In this document: positions 42,001-54,200 of the stretch, in pieces
Layout of the letters: every line of letters begins with the position of its first letter
Numbering within the stretch: the stretch's first letter is position 1
NCBI GenBank assembly: GCA_030248065.1
Contig: JASAMV010001644.1
Location: 1-64,000, forward strand
Reading direction: 5' to 3'
DNA length: 64,000 nucleotides
From: Rhynchonema sp. JSB1_4
Taxonomy: Eukaryota > Nematoda > Chromadorea > Monhysterida > Xyalidae
Translations under genes and position numbers: made by a program
The notes under the pieces: generated by a model
Databases searched by the model: none
What the model saw: only the letters and a program-made list of their open reading frames with translations
Told to the model about the DNA's origin: nothing

Positions 42001-43907
42001 TGTGGGGATGTGTGTCCAGAAAAAAAGCCTGGCTGTGTACAAGTCTAGAAAACAACGCTCATACCACACAGGTGGTATAACAGGATTTCGCTGGACCCCT
42101 ATTATTTGAACAGGTACATATGGTCTGGGTGAAAACAGCACAACGCAATAGAATACAATATAAGCCACAAAGCAAATCAGAGTATGCTGTTTGTGCACAA
42201 CAATGTGCACAACACTATCCCAGTTCTGTGTTATGTGCGTGAAGTGGCGTTTTTTGGCTGCCAAAATGCCAGAAAATTATAATTATCTGCTGACTGAGGC
42301 AGTGGGGTCCTTGGGGGTGCTGGACATTCTGTTACGCAACCACGTGCGCTGTGACCACAAGCACAAACACGCGTGCGTGAAGCAAACCAAAAGCAACCCT
42401 GCTGAGACCAGAATAAAATGTCATTGAACACATCAACGTTCGGGTGTTTTTCGACAATTTCTTGCTGTGTTCTCGCTGAGTCTGGGATGTTGCCAAAATC
42501 AAATGGCACATCATTCACCTCCAAAAGCTGTCCTCTGAATTTCACGAACCCGCTGTCAAACATTATTGCCAGACTCGAAAGTGTGTGTGAGTGACAAGCT
42601 TGCAGCAAGAGCGTGTCTATAATTAGAAATGGACCGACCGCGACCGTACATGGGTACAATCTTCTTGACACTAAAACGTGAGCATGGGTCACACATCAAG
42701 CTGGTGCAGATATTATTGCGCATATTTAACTGGATTCTAATGCCAGAAGGAGCGAGTCTTCGTTCTCCATGAAGCTCATAACGTGTGTCTGACCACTAAA
42801 ACATTGACACTTGACATTCTGCCCATGTGCGCTACTTCCCTAATTGTGGTCAGTTTTCATGTCGCACAGTGGCAGTCTTGCGAGTGTAATTTTGGATTTC
42901 TGATCTCCGGAGTTCAAAAATTATTCTGATATTGAGGAATTCGAAAATGTTTTGCCATTGATAATGGTGATGGTCTTCAACAATCAAGGTGCTGCTACAC
43001 GTGCACATACAGTACGTAGTTCCACAACTATTCGCAAACCGCAAACAGCCCGGTGCAAACACGGCTTTCTTCCTTCCCGCATAAAGTGACACTCAATTTT
43101 CGCTTGTCTTACGGTCGCACAACTCGATGACCAGTGAACCAGACATAAGACCAGTAGGTATGCCATGTTGTGCCTGGTCACTGCATGAATGAAGGGGAGA
43201 CCAGAATTGTTGGAGCGGAAGGGTGCTGCTCTGGCGAGTTCTTGTTTGGGATAGCATGATTGCCTGATAGGGCAAGGCAAGGTTACTGTGACCTTTACCC
43301 GGTTCTGATGTTGCAAGCGCAACAAGCAAAATTGGACGGGAACTCAGATTTTGACCCATCATGCGAAATAACACGAAAAACTGCCCAACTGCCGAGAAAT
43401 ACTCATAATCATAAGACATGATTACCGCACAATAATAGTAACAAGCGCCAATATAAGATCGCGAACATGAAAATGACAATATTTCAAGCACAACAGGAAA
43501 CATTTCTGAACGAGGGAGGGGGCTTGGGGGGCACCAATCAATTATTGTGGGAGTACCGTGCGTTTTCGGAACAGAAATGTTTCCAAGAAAGGTTCCGGAA
43601 CTGTAAACGAATATGAAACGCATCGTGAGCTAAAACGGAAGAACAGGAGTGTGTAATAACAACGACAGACAATCGGATGGCGCGCACCTCCACGGATCCG
43701 TAATAAATTTCATCATTTGGAAGAAAAAATTAATTTACTTTTTTATAAACCTCACAGGTATATTTCCGCAAACTGAGAGTTTTGAAATAATAGAAATTGA
43801 AATAAAATAAATGCGTAAACTCACGTGTCGTTCGAGTCCCCGTAGAGCGTCTCAAATTCATCAGCGTAAGCCGACTCTATTATCACATCGTCGTTTTGCG
43901 GCGCCAT
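30077..43907 (-). CDS. Ror: ROR-family receptor tyrosine kinase
   Basis: Twenty exons, all in frame, 1090 residues: 43907-43825, 41075-41032, 40935-40824, 40467-40290, 39723-39560, 39178-39075, 37678-37478, 36920-36728, 36248-36084, 35988-35920, 35840-35666, 35338-35194, 34973-34841, 34387-34123, 33719-33562, 33450-33315, 32864-32689, 32294-32097, 31631-31456, 30474-30077. Domains: one Ig (~45-139, ends [14 protein letters not shown]), Frizzled-type CRD (~200-375), kringle (~405-480, [29 protein letters not shown]), TM (~538-552, [14 protein letters not shown]) and kinase (~650-925: [35 protein letters not shown]). Ig-CRD-kringle-TM-kinase is specific to ROR, a Wnt-binding receptor. The tail is Asn/Ser/Pro-rich. 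The first exon ([12 protein letters not shown]) has no signal peptide, and an in-frame stop lies just upstream. Confidence 0.93.
30724..31044. mobile_element. Degenerate TIR element (GGCGGATCCAG ends)
   Basis: CACCAAGGGCGGATCCAG at the left and CTGGATCCGTCACCGTGGTG at the right are imperfect inverted repeats; GGCCCC-type blocks are also mirrored. Lies in a ROR intron. Confidence 0.5.
31317..31442. repeat. Dispersed repeat, GTTGCGTTGACCA type
   Basis: GTTGCGTTGACCATGTACGT and nearby blocks match 60695-60830 (GTTGCGTTGATCAC.., GACCATGTGCGTTGAC). Lies in a ROR intron. Confidence 0.5.
32590..32614 (-). repeat. Short dispersed repeat (GACGATGACCTGGTGCACCG family)
   Basis: Reverse-strand copy with one mismatch, in a ROR intron. 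Confidence 0.6.
33966..33991 (-). repeat. Short dispersed repeat (GACGATGACCTGGTGCACCG family)
   Basis: Reverse-strand copy (CGGTGCACCAGGTCATCGTC), in a ROR intron. Confidence 0.7.
35055..35085 (+). repeat. Short dispersed repeat (GACGATGACCTGGTGCACCG family)
   Basis: Perfect core followed by CCTGTCTGTGAGAAG, in a ROR intron. Confidence 0.7.
37006..37265. mobile_element. Foldback MITE (TTAGGGCTCCACCAG ends), copy 2
   Basis: Same family as 21746-22030: TTAGGGCTCCACCAGACAGA at the left, GAGCCCTAA at the right, CCCGAAA arms. Lies in a ROR intron between the two halves of the CRD. Confidence 0.85.
37819..38463. mobile_element. hAT-like MITE, CAGGGTTGG family copy C
   Basis: 645 bp from CAGGGTTGGGC to CCAACCCTG, flanked by the perfect 8-bp duplication GATCTGCT (37811-37818, 38464-38471). 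A/T-rich inner arms. In a ROR intron. Confidence 0.88.
40662..40706 (+). repeat. Short dispersed repeat (GACGATGACCTGGTGCACCG family)
   Basis: Longest copy, with CCCGTCTCTGTGAAAACAG after the core. In a ROR intron. Confidence 0.7.
41076..43824. other. First ROR intron
   Basis: 2.7 kb between ROR exons 1 and 2. Contains a candidate signal-peptide exon (43113-43166, -) and some open frames on the minus strand (e.g. 42231-42692) that I cannot assign. Confidence 0.5.
43113..43166 (-). CDS. Candidate signal-peptide exon inside ROR intron 1
   Basis: ATG at 43166 followed by [18 protein letters not shown] and a strong donor (ACC|GTAAGA). It encodes a typical short signal peptide on the same strand as ROR, whose model lacks one. 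It ends in phase 0 while ROR exon 2 needs phase 2, so a direct splice does not work; a further small exon would be needed. The link to ROR is inference. Confidence 0.25.
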
Positions 43908-46900
43908 TTGCGTAAAATATGATTAGTTTGTATTTTTATTATATTTGCATGTTTCAGCCGACGAAATAAAATTAATTAGCGCCCAAGGCCATTTAATAAG
44001 TTGAGGGATCCACCATTTTTATGCATGATTGATTATTGTTTGAGCATTATTGACCTTGAGAAAAATAAAGTTCGTCAGTGGAGGCGGCCCGAAAATATTG
44101 AAAATGAAAATATTTTGAGTAATGTGACATTAAAAATTTACAAAGCTCGCTTTTCAGAAGCAGCATGGGGTTATACATAGAAAGGGCGCACTTCGCTGTA
44201 CATGTGTACCACACATGCGTCTGCAGACCTCATGCCGAGCAAGGTTCACCATGGGAGTTACATGTACTGTGGTTCTGATTAGATGATATCCCTCCCCCAA
44301 GTCTCTTATGCTTGCACTAGTACCCGTTGTTGTGATTCATGTGGTGAAAATGAACTACAAGCGCATAATCTGAAGCGCAAACCGAGAATGATTCCCGTGG
44401 CCTAACGGTGTGTACTTCCGGTTCCAGTCCTGTTCGAGTTTCAAGGGTTCGCGGTTCCGGAACCCCGGGCCCAGTACGCATATTGTGTTTTCATGATGGA
44501 ATGATTTTAAAATTGCAAAGCAAGTGAGAGAGCGTGCGCTGAGTTGTACACGGCACTTGGAAAGGCGCGCGCGCACGTGCGTGCATGATATGGTGAGCCT
44601 TGTGCTTATTCGAATTACATCAAACCAACTTGCTTTTCAAGCTGCTTTTCGCTCGTAGTTTGACCATCAAGGCTGAAGCTGTCGGGGCTCAAGCTTTCTG
44701 TTGCGCGCTTCGCTGCTCTACATTGTTGGTGGTATAATAATATGGGACCGTTCACGAAGAGAAAATTATTATGCAAAACTTTAATTCAGATACTATTGTG
44801 TGACATGGACAGGACAACCGAGAGTATTAGGAGCATATCACCACGGATCGCACAAAATGACCATCACGAAACGCAGCCAATGTGACCGTTGCGGATGTTT
44901 TCTGGCATGCAAGAGTATACACTTTAAAGGGTGTGTCTAACGTCTCCTAACCCCATGTTTTGTTGGGTGGAATTGAAAGATGTCTTTGAAAGGCCGCCGT
45001 GTGCAAAAAACCGCGACTTCTAACTTGCTAAATCGCGAAATCTTGAGGGTTACTTTTCGAATTAAATCAATTTCCGGACACAAAATTCAGACTGAGCAGA
45101 CAAGAAAAGTTACGAAGCGAAACACACACAAACCAGCTTCTGTGGGTTAAATGAAACATTCATTGTGTCCACAGTCAAGCCAGCAGCCAGAGCGTTGTGT
45201 GTTGAGCGTTTACGTGCGTTGTATAGGCGGCTGAGCCGCGCATAAACATGCAATGTTTCAGCAGAAAAACGCCAAACGTGAGCAGCGCGCACTCAAAAGC
45301 GCCTGGAGTTTTGTGTCCGGAAATTTATTTAATTCGAAAAGTAACCCTCAATATTTCGCGATTTAGCGAGCTAGAAGACGCGGTTTTTTGCACACGGCGG
45401 CCTGTCGAGGTCATCTTTCGATTGCACCCAATAAAACATGGGGTTAAGAGACGTTAGACACACCCTTTAAGTGAAAAGCAGCAATCCAAATGCAAGGAAT
45501 ACATACAATTCTGTACTTTGCTAAACATCTCATTTAGCCCTTTGAGTAACCGTGAAAGGACAAGATTCCAAATGGAACGCCAACAGCAGTCATGCTTCAG
45601 CGCACTGGGCTCTCAAGTGTCATGTTACGTTCTGTAAAACCACAATAAGACTGAGTGAGGCTGGTTCTCTCCTGGTCCAAGGCTTGGAACCCCGAATATT
45701 GCACACATGGATTGGTTTGGTCCCAAAGTCGCGCAAGCACAGAGCCCTTTTATTAGGCAGTGGGGGAAATTTTCACGAAAATATTCCGTATTCCTGCTAA
45801 AATATGCACAAAATCGCCAACATAACGCCCAAATGTGTGTAAGGGAGCAATTAGAGAGCTAAATATTATGGCACCAACACACCATTAGCGCATGTGAATA
45901 TGTTTACCGCAAAATCACTGTTTTGCCTTGTGGCTGCTATGTATAATAGAGCAGTGAGGTTTCGGGTGACAGCTTCTTCAAATATTCATAATTCGAAATT
46001 ACTACAGAGTTCTGCATGAATAATAAATGTTCGAATGGTAAAGTGGCTAGCAGTGGACAAAATAATATCACCATCTGATAGTCGCGATACGATCATGACA
46101 ACAATGGAGAATAAATGCTTGGAAGATCATAGAACTGAAATTAGGAGGCAAGCAAAAAATTGCAAACCTGAAATTTGAATAGGCATTCAATTGTTTATGT
46201 GCAGAGAGCACAATATGCAACCTGCCCCAGCGTTTTCGGAACCGCACCGGTCCAACACACAGGCAACGTGCCTACTGACATCGTCACAAGGTAAGGCAAA
46301 CAACGAAATTTTGTCCACTAAAATTTTGTCACCAGCAAATCAAATAAATTTGACCTGACAGGTACGGTACAACTAACATGTAAACATGCCACCACTTCAT
46401 TTCATGTCAGGGAAACAAGAAATAGTAAATTGGCTGGTGACTGAGCCTTCATTAACGTTAGCGAGTTCTCGGTTCGGAATTGGAATCAGTTTGGAGCACC
46501 ACGGAGAATTTGGAAAGGTAGCTTCACTTCATAGTATAAATTTCGTTCATCACGACCAAGAAAATGAACATATAGCTTTTTTACGTTACATTATAGTTAA
46601 ATGAGTTATATTAAATGAGTTTGAGTCGAAACAGGGATGATTAATGCAAATATATTTGGAAAAGTTAGGCTCTTTGGGCAAGCTCTGGAACTACCAAGAT
46701 GAAGATGACGTTCATTTTTTTCATCACGTTCAAAAACTTGCTCGAAATGATACACAAGACGAAACCGATATCCTTGCTCCAAAAGCTATATCCAATTCTT
46801 GTTCTGCGCCACATTCACACACAAAATTGGTCATGCGCCATTCTCTTGGACGAGGAAACGAGAAAATTGGACCTTCTATTATGACAAGCTCTTCACGTTA

Positions 46901-49900
46901 TTCAAACGGACAGGTATATAGGGACAGGCATTGGGAACAATTGTTCCGTTAGAATTATATGCATTCGGAAAATTTTTGTTCGTGTAAGTGTCGACTAGTA
47001 ACCGGAACTGGGAACCGATAGGTGCAGAACAGAACACGTTCCAGAGTGGTGAACTTGAGACCTGTCAGAATGGATGTCCATTCACCGACATGACGGGGGA
47101 CTCAGGCTTGAAGTGACAGACAGGTAGGACAATATTTTCTGTTGCTCTACTAAATTTAGCCCAGCCTTACTCTGTGATCCATTTGAACTACCATTCTCAA
47201 AAACAAATAATTTGCCACAGGAAAACAACAAAATACTTCATGACAGCACAATAATACCCTGACATGCCTACAAAACCGCATCAATCCCAGAAACATGACA
47301 GCCTGACGGCCAAACAAATCACTAAATGAAAATAAATGACTGCCACCCTAGACCCAGCCAAAGCGCCCAAATTTGCGACACGTTAGAGAAGCCCAGGGCT
47401 GTCAGTTGCAGGCTCATGCCTGTTCTGCCTTCTCGGGACTGGGGCGTGAAGACACACACACACACAAATTGACAGTTGGGCCTTGTCAGTGCACAAGGAT
47501 TAGTTCAGGAACACCTTGTCTTCCTCCAAGGGAACCGGAAATTGACCCGACTGGTGTCCACAGGGAGAGATAGAGATGAGAAGCATTGCTGGAACAGAAG
47601 CAAACGCGAATGTACTCGTGTCGTTGTGTACATGCGCGCGAGCGTGGTGCATTAATCAATATTAGCTGAGCGTTTTATAGGGGGCAGTTACCAGTTAGCA
47701 TGCTGCAGGGGCGACCAATGCTGCGGCCTAAAGACCTGCTGCTGGCTATGTATATATTGCTATTTCCAATAGTAAAATTGTCACCTACACACATCGTAGA
47801 AACGCGGAGAGAGAAGCATCAGGCAAGAGTCCGAATTTGGGCTCGGAAAGTCTCATGTTAGGTTAGCGTCCTTCATCAAAGGAAAGACGTTCGCTGATTT
47901 GGGGTACCGAAGGGTACCTTTGGGGTGCATTGGGAAACAGACACCATCTTCTAAACAAGTTGGGGCGCTCAGGGTCTTGCACCAGTGGGACCCAATTTGT
48001 GACTCGACTACGGGACGTAGAACCATTCTGTGTTCTGGATTTTGGCAGATTACAAGAGGGCCTGTCTGAATAGCATGTGGGTCAAAATCAATTAAATAAC
48101 CATTTAATCACTTTTTGGATGCCATTGCCGATGTGACTACTATGGCTCGTTAGTGGCTCATTACGCCGGCCGCGCGCATTGACCATTGGTCTCTTTTGGA
48201 AGAAATTTGCTCTTCAGCTAGGTTCCGGTTCAAGTTTCGGTTCCAGCTCCGGATCCTGGTACCTGAATGCCTGGACGCTTCTTGGAAGCCCAATGAGTTC
48301 TTGAAAAGAAGAGAATAGTGCGATAATTGGCACCCATCTTCAACGGAACGACATCTGCCGTTTTGGGTGGCTCTCTTTTCTTTTGCCACGGACCAATAAT
48401 GTGACGAACGTGCTTACAGCACTTGGTACGATATCCGAAAAATTGTGCAGAATGGAAATCTGTGCTTCGTGTCTTTTACAGTCTTTTTGGCTTGGTTGAA
48501 GCTTACAATGGACGTGGCTGACGAAAAGTTATCTTGAGATACAAATTTATGCTGTACATGTTTTCTGAAAGGAAATGGAGAATGCAAGAAAACACGACGG
48601 CAATTACAAAAAGAAGAGTGATTTACTAGTTCCAACTAAAATCAATGGAAAACTGTAAAGTATGACGACAAAATCATATGAATTCTACGTTACGATACAG
48701 TATTGTTTTTCACACCACAGTGAGCAATTATCATTTCGTTTCATTCAATTAAAAACCTGTCAAACATTTAACCGCCTTATTTTCGGGTTATACACCATTA
48801 TCAAGACATTATGATTGGATCATTAGAAATAAACGTATTGCAATAAACGTAAATGTAAATGTGGTTTGTGTCAGATTTTACAGACGAAGCTACATGAAAT
48901 TGCGAGATGGATAAAATAGAACCATAATTTTGTTGTTGCGTGTACCGTTTTGGCAAAAAAAGTTGATTAACGCAAAAAACAATAAGTTGAAACACAACAT
49001 CACGACAAATTTATGAATTGTCTTGAAAAACAGCCGCCAAAGACTCATAAAAGTCATAAAATTATCATGAAATTGTCGAACACCGCGACACGGTTGTGAA
49101 TTGTAAATAAAAGTTGTTGCCTTCAGGGTGGCGCTGCGGGCTGTCAGCAAACAGCGACAGTTCAGTCAATAAATCACCCAATAAATACAAATGTAACAAC
49201 ACCACAACATTATTTATATTGTAACACACTGCAAGTATGGCATTCGTATGTATAGGTAGTATGACAGATGGGTTGTAAATACTGCCTACCTGGCCGGGTG
49301 TACACACACTGAACAGTCACCCATTTTGACTAAAATAATATATTGGGTGCCATGGGTGTTATAACGTCTTGCCTGGGAGAACCGTACCCATTATATTGGT
49401 TGTACACTAAACCACTTTGTACACTGCAAGCAGTCTTTCAACTCAATAACACACAGCGTTGTAATGTACTGCATATTAGTACGTACGATGATTTATGGGG
49501 TGTTACACTGCTGCACCACTCTTGGTTGGGGAAATTTTGACTTTGGAAGTGTTGAAAAATAGTGGCTGAAATCGAAATTTTATTTCTCTGAACGTACGAA
49601 ATTGGTGCGCTATTTGGTTGACCAAGTCAAACTGTTGATCAGAAACTTTATGTCCGGAAATGCAACTTTTCAAGAACGTGCACCAAGCGACCTACCAAAA
49701 CAGCTCCGCAATTGAAGACAAAAACTGCGTCCACACACACAGTGGCGGCTTTGCGTTTTGACCTTGAGTATGAATAAGTGTGTGTGTGTGCGCGCTTCAC
49801 GACAGAATAGGAAGGCTGAACAAAGTGTTACCTCGGTACACGGGGGCTTATGGGTCGGCTGTCAAGAAACGAAGTTGCAATTTGGTTTTGTTGGGTGCCA

Positions 49901-50727
49901 AATTGGTAAAAGTGTTCTAAGCTCACTTGTTTCAGCTTCAACAGTGCATGTTCCATTCGCCCCTTGATTTCCAAACACAACTTTTGGACCCCAACAACTT
50001 GTAATGTATCGTGCCAAGTCATAACATTCATAGATCTTAGTCTCTGAACTTGTCTCGTTTCTGACGAATGCATCTATTAGCAGTACACCCTACAACGTGA
50101 ACACTTTTAGTTGACGACCTTGGAACGTGTGAAAAACTACATCACCCAAAGATTGCTATTTGTTCTTTTGCTGAGATTCTGTTATGCTCTCCAGAAGGGC
50201 ATAATATGCAGTCTCTTTGTGCATCTACACGTCCTCACGATGGCTGTGCAGCAACTTGCACCGCCCGAAGTAACTAATGAAACAATCAGCTCAGTTGCCT
50301 TGCCCAGTTTAATGGCTCGATTAGATCTGGGACGACGAAGGTGCCGGGCTAGCTGTTGATTGGTCGCTGTACAGTCTGGTCTTGGTTTTTCAGAACTTAT
50401 TTCTCTGAAAAAAATTTTGCTATGTGATTTGATTCAGCTTCAGTGGCTAGCCTGACCCTGTGATCTTTAGTGTCATAAATGGAAACCGATCAATAGATGA
50501 AATAAAATTTTCCCTAGCCGATTAGTGCGCCATTCGATTGAAAATGAAGCCAAACATGATAACGCCACTGTCTGGACCAAGCCACGTTTGGTAATTCTTT
50601 CAAAAAAGCACAAAAAAGCACTGGATAAATTTGGTATAAAATCTAGAGATTCTAATCGGAGAACCCAGTTTGTTCTGTCTGACAGTCCACATACATAGCC
50701 ACGGTCTCGCGTGCCCTTTCGACCAGC
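43908..50727. other. Gene-poor region
   Basis: 6.8 kb between ROR and the cysteine-rich gene. Contains a piggyBac-like MITE. Open frames at 46386-46952 show glycine-rich kinase-like strings (HGEFGKV, SLGRGNEKIG) but no coherent domain. No RNA gene recognised. Confidence 0.45.
44928..45466. mobile_element. piggyBac-like foldback MITE with TTAA duplication
   Basis: Ends AGGGTGTGTCTAACGTCTC and its mirror GACGTTAGACACACCCT, flanked by TTAA on both sides (44924-44927, 45467-45470). Arms pair for more than 150 bp (AAATCGCGAAAT, TTTTCGAATTAAAT). Non-coding. TTAA is the piggyBac target. Confidence 0.85.
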
Positions 50728-51287
50728 ATGTTCCCAAAAGTACTGGGTGTGCTTGCGCTGGCCAGCCAGCTGATGTTTCACGCCGCCAACGCTTGTGTCA
50801 TTGACGACCAAATTCACGTTTGCGAAATTGGCGAGCATTGCATCAAGGTAAACGAAACTGCCATGAAGGACATTTGAGTCGAGGGCACACAGACGAAATG
50901 TATACGGTATATGGTGATCCATGAACCGGATCTTTAAAGGGTTCAGACCTTTTCAGTCAAGGCAAGGTTTCGGCCCTCAGACTGTTGTGACCAGCTGCCT
51001 TTCAGACTCAAAGAATGTCTGTGTCGAAATCATACTATTTCTGCCCCTCAGATTGGAGTCTCATGATGCGATGGTTAAGCCATACGCCTTTATTCTTTCA
51101 GGTCACCATCGGTGATGAGGTGGAGTTCGCAGGCTGTCATGAGCCGATACCAGATGAACCGTGCATCTGGGGTTGTGAGACAAGATCCACTGAAGATGGA
51201 TTCGTCTACGAAGCGTGTTGCTGCGATCCAGAAGAACACGGTCATCCGTGCGACCCGACAAATCCAATCGAAGTTGACCCAGAGTGA
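50728..51287 (+). CDS. Small secreted cysteine-rich protein, unrecognised
   Basis: Two exons, 50728-50847 and 51102-51287, join in frame (phase 0): 101 residues. MFPKVLGVLALASQLMFHAA is a signal peptide with a probable cleavage before Cys23. The mature part (~79 residues) has 10 Cys, including a CCC triplet near the end, and is strongly acidic (EIGE, DPEEHGH, IEVDPE). The spacing recalls small disulfide-rich folds such as three-finger proteins, but does not match one cleanly. It stands alone in a gene-poor region. Role unknown; extracellular by inference. Confidence 0.7.
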
Positions 51288-54200
51288 TTGTGATTAATTT
51301 CATAGCGGTGGTATCTTTCCAATCGAGTCGAAACAACGCACGAAATGTCAAGTTGTTTTCTGTGTATTCATTTATTTCGCACTCACAAATCCAAATCACG
51401 TTTATATTAAATAATCACCGATTTGTGCAAGAGGCAGTGTGTAAAAATAATTACAGTGGTAAAACAGAGTTCATGAAACTAATAGCAAACGGATCATGAA
51501 TTGAAATGTACTGTATATGTATACGTTATTCTGGCAATACACAAAATGATGGAGTATTACGGAGAGAGATGGACCGGAGATGAAATAGCGAACTGTTCGG
51601 AAAAAGGGAAAACACGAAAAGTTTATTGGGGTTGGCAAAAGGGTTTAATAAAAAGTTTATACCGCCACACTGCATGGCACCAGTATTATGTACCTGAGTG
51701 TACAAAGTCAGAAAGGCAAGAAAGAGTTATTGTGCATATGGTTTCATTTTCTGCCGCGTGTGCACGATTCAAAATATTGGATATTTACGTTGATGGAACT
51801 TTGCAGTTTGTCTCCAAGCGAGTGTGTACTTTTTATTTGAATTTTGTGACCACATTTTGAATTTGTCTAATAGGTGTTAAGCCAAAAACAGGGCAAATCA
51901 TGAGCGCTTAATCATGACATGGAACAAGACTGACCTAAAGAACGATAAGTACAGTATGTAACTGATTGGACGTGAACTACCGAGCCCTGTTCACAGCCCA
52001 CCTCCATTTTTCGTCGTTTCTCGTACCGAAAACATAGTTCTTCTGATAGAACGTGCAAATTCTGAATCACACTCTCCTCGACAAAGTGAGGATCCAATGT
52101 GCACTGATGCTTACGTATGGATACTGCATAAGTAGTCATCTCTCTTATCTCATCTTAAACGGGAAAAATTGCGCTCATTTATTCATTTTTGAGACGACTG
52201 TCGCACGGTTCTGATTGAAAGTACTGGTTTATTCATGGCAGACACGCTGATTTATGAAACATGCCCATTGGGCGTCCTTTCTGGGGCGTTTCGCGTAACT
52301 TTGACTGACGCGTTCAATATGGTAATGCTGGATATGCTATCTACGCACTTTATTAACTCTCTTGTGGATTGATTTTTTTTATCAAGTCCTCGCTTGTGTG
52401 TTTGTAGTGTTTCTTTGTTGTACAATGAGGTTCTGTTGACTTATTTACTGAAACATCAACAAGGACTATGAAACAAAAAGTAGTTACTGTACGTTATCTC
52501 ATGAATGATTGAGTGATAGCCGTGTGTGGAGAGTTTCAATCCCGATCACCATGAGACAGTCTGTTTTAGAAAAAAACTTGAGACCATATTTTTGGTTATT
52601 TTTTGTTTTAGAAACCAGAAAACTTTTGACTCATCTATATTTGCCGCATTTTAAAGCCCGCGGGCGACGACTTGTGCCTCACGTTTTGGATTAAGTGAGG
52701 TCGAGAGAGACGCGGCAAAATGCGGTGTGATAAATGTCTGGGCTCTTCGATCGAATGGCCATAATCCTGATGCCAAACTGGCCATCATTTGTCAACATGG
52801 TGCCTCCAAAACATTAATCAGGTCGATATTCCGAGGCTGTCCGCTGTCGTCCATATTTTCGTTCGTCCAACTACTATTACTATCAGATATCTTTTTTCAG
52901 CGAGAGACTTTCAGAAAATAGCGGAACTGTCCGGGAGAAATGTTTCTGCGCGTTTTTTTGTGAGCCCAGATGGTTCTTGGTACCATAATGTATTGTTCTG
53001 TCGAAGTTCAATTTTCGTCGTGTGTCAGAATGGAGCGTAATCTTTCACACATAAAAGTTTTCGGCAAAATTCGTTTCTTGCCTGTGTTATGGCCACTTTA
53101 TGAACAATCTCACGGGTCGCATGTACCGTAGCTCCATGACCTCTACGCTAACTCAGTCCGTCTCATTTTAGCGTTTGAGGTTGCTGAGCATCGGACACAA
53201 GCAGCGGAAAACCCCTTTTGTGTCATGTACAAACGATGTAACGATAACGAATGCATGTTTGGTAATTACTCAAAGGCTTCGCTGTTGCTTGACCCTGTAT
53301 GTCCGCGATAGCACATAAGCCCATTAAAGGAGTTAAGCCAAGCCGATTATTATTCAGGTTCTCTTTGAAGGCAAGCTGCTTTTTTAGCCATAGCTATTTT
53401 GATCCAGCTCCGTGTGCTGGCCCACAATCGTAAAAAAACGGTGGTAAACACAATTAATCCCGGGAGTTGAATACTCAATACAGGCCTGTGGTCAAAGTCA
53501 AGTGATTAATTACCGCCCTACGGTTGGCATGGTATTACTACGGCACAGAATTGCCATACGAGAAATGGTAGCACTTTTTTCTACGTTTGATTATGAGTAT
53601 TTTCCGCCACAACTTTCAAAATATATACATGAAGCACTGGCGACATTTTGTTGTGCCCTGTGTGCTATGGCCCTCCTTTCCTTGTACAGTTATAAAGTAG
53701 AGGCAGGTGAAGACAATTCATATGAATGGCAATACTACTTTTGCTTATCACGTTGCTAAGTGAAACATTTTGTCTGATATGCACTCTTTCCAGTTCTGAC
53801 AGCTGACATGACACGACACGTTTGAGGTAAAAGGATCCTGGTGACCTTATTACACCAAACATTCATCGGATTATGTGTACATAGTGTGCAATTAATTAGA
53901 ATGTCAAAAAGTAAAACAGCGAATGGTAAATACCGTGTTGTTTTTGAAAAGTTCAGCTTTTTTGATAGTTGGTATTTTCCTATCCTCTGATATTGTTCTT
54001 GCAGAATGTTCGCCTCCTTCTCCCTCAGGCCAGTCACTCAGGTGTTTAAGCCGGATAATGAAATCAGCAGGGACCGGGATAACTATAGATTTGCAATATG
54101 CCTGGACATTCCAACTTTCAACCCTCTGCTGTCATCACCACAGCTATAGTTGCACTGTATCACTTTGTTTCATACGCTGCCTTTGAAACAGCGCAATTAT

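Noticed and set aside
42231..42692. 153-codon minus-strand frame containing [19 protein letters not shown]
   Set aside because: Looks coding-like in part, but has no family match and cannot be joined in phase to the ROR exons around it.
44355..44576. A tRNA-like GGGTTCG...CCGG stretch near 44440-44470
   Set aside because: No cloverleaf or A box could be drawn; no tRNA was supported anywhere in the window.
46386..46952. Kinase-like strings HGEFGKV and SLGRGNEKIG
   Set aside because: They lie in different frames without VAIK, HRD or DFG motifs; most likely chance.
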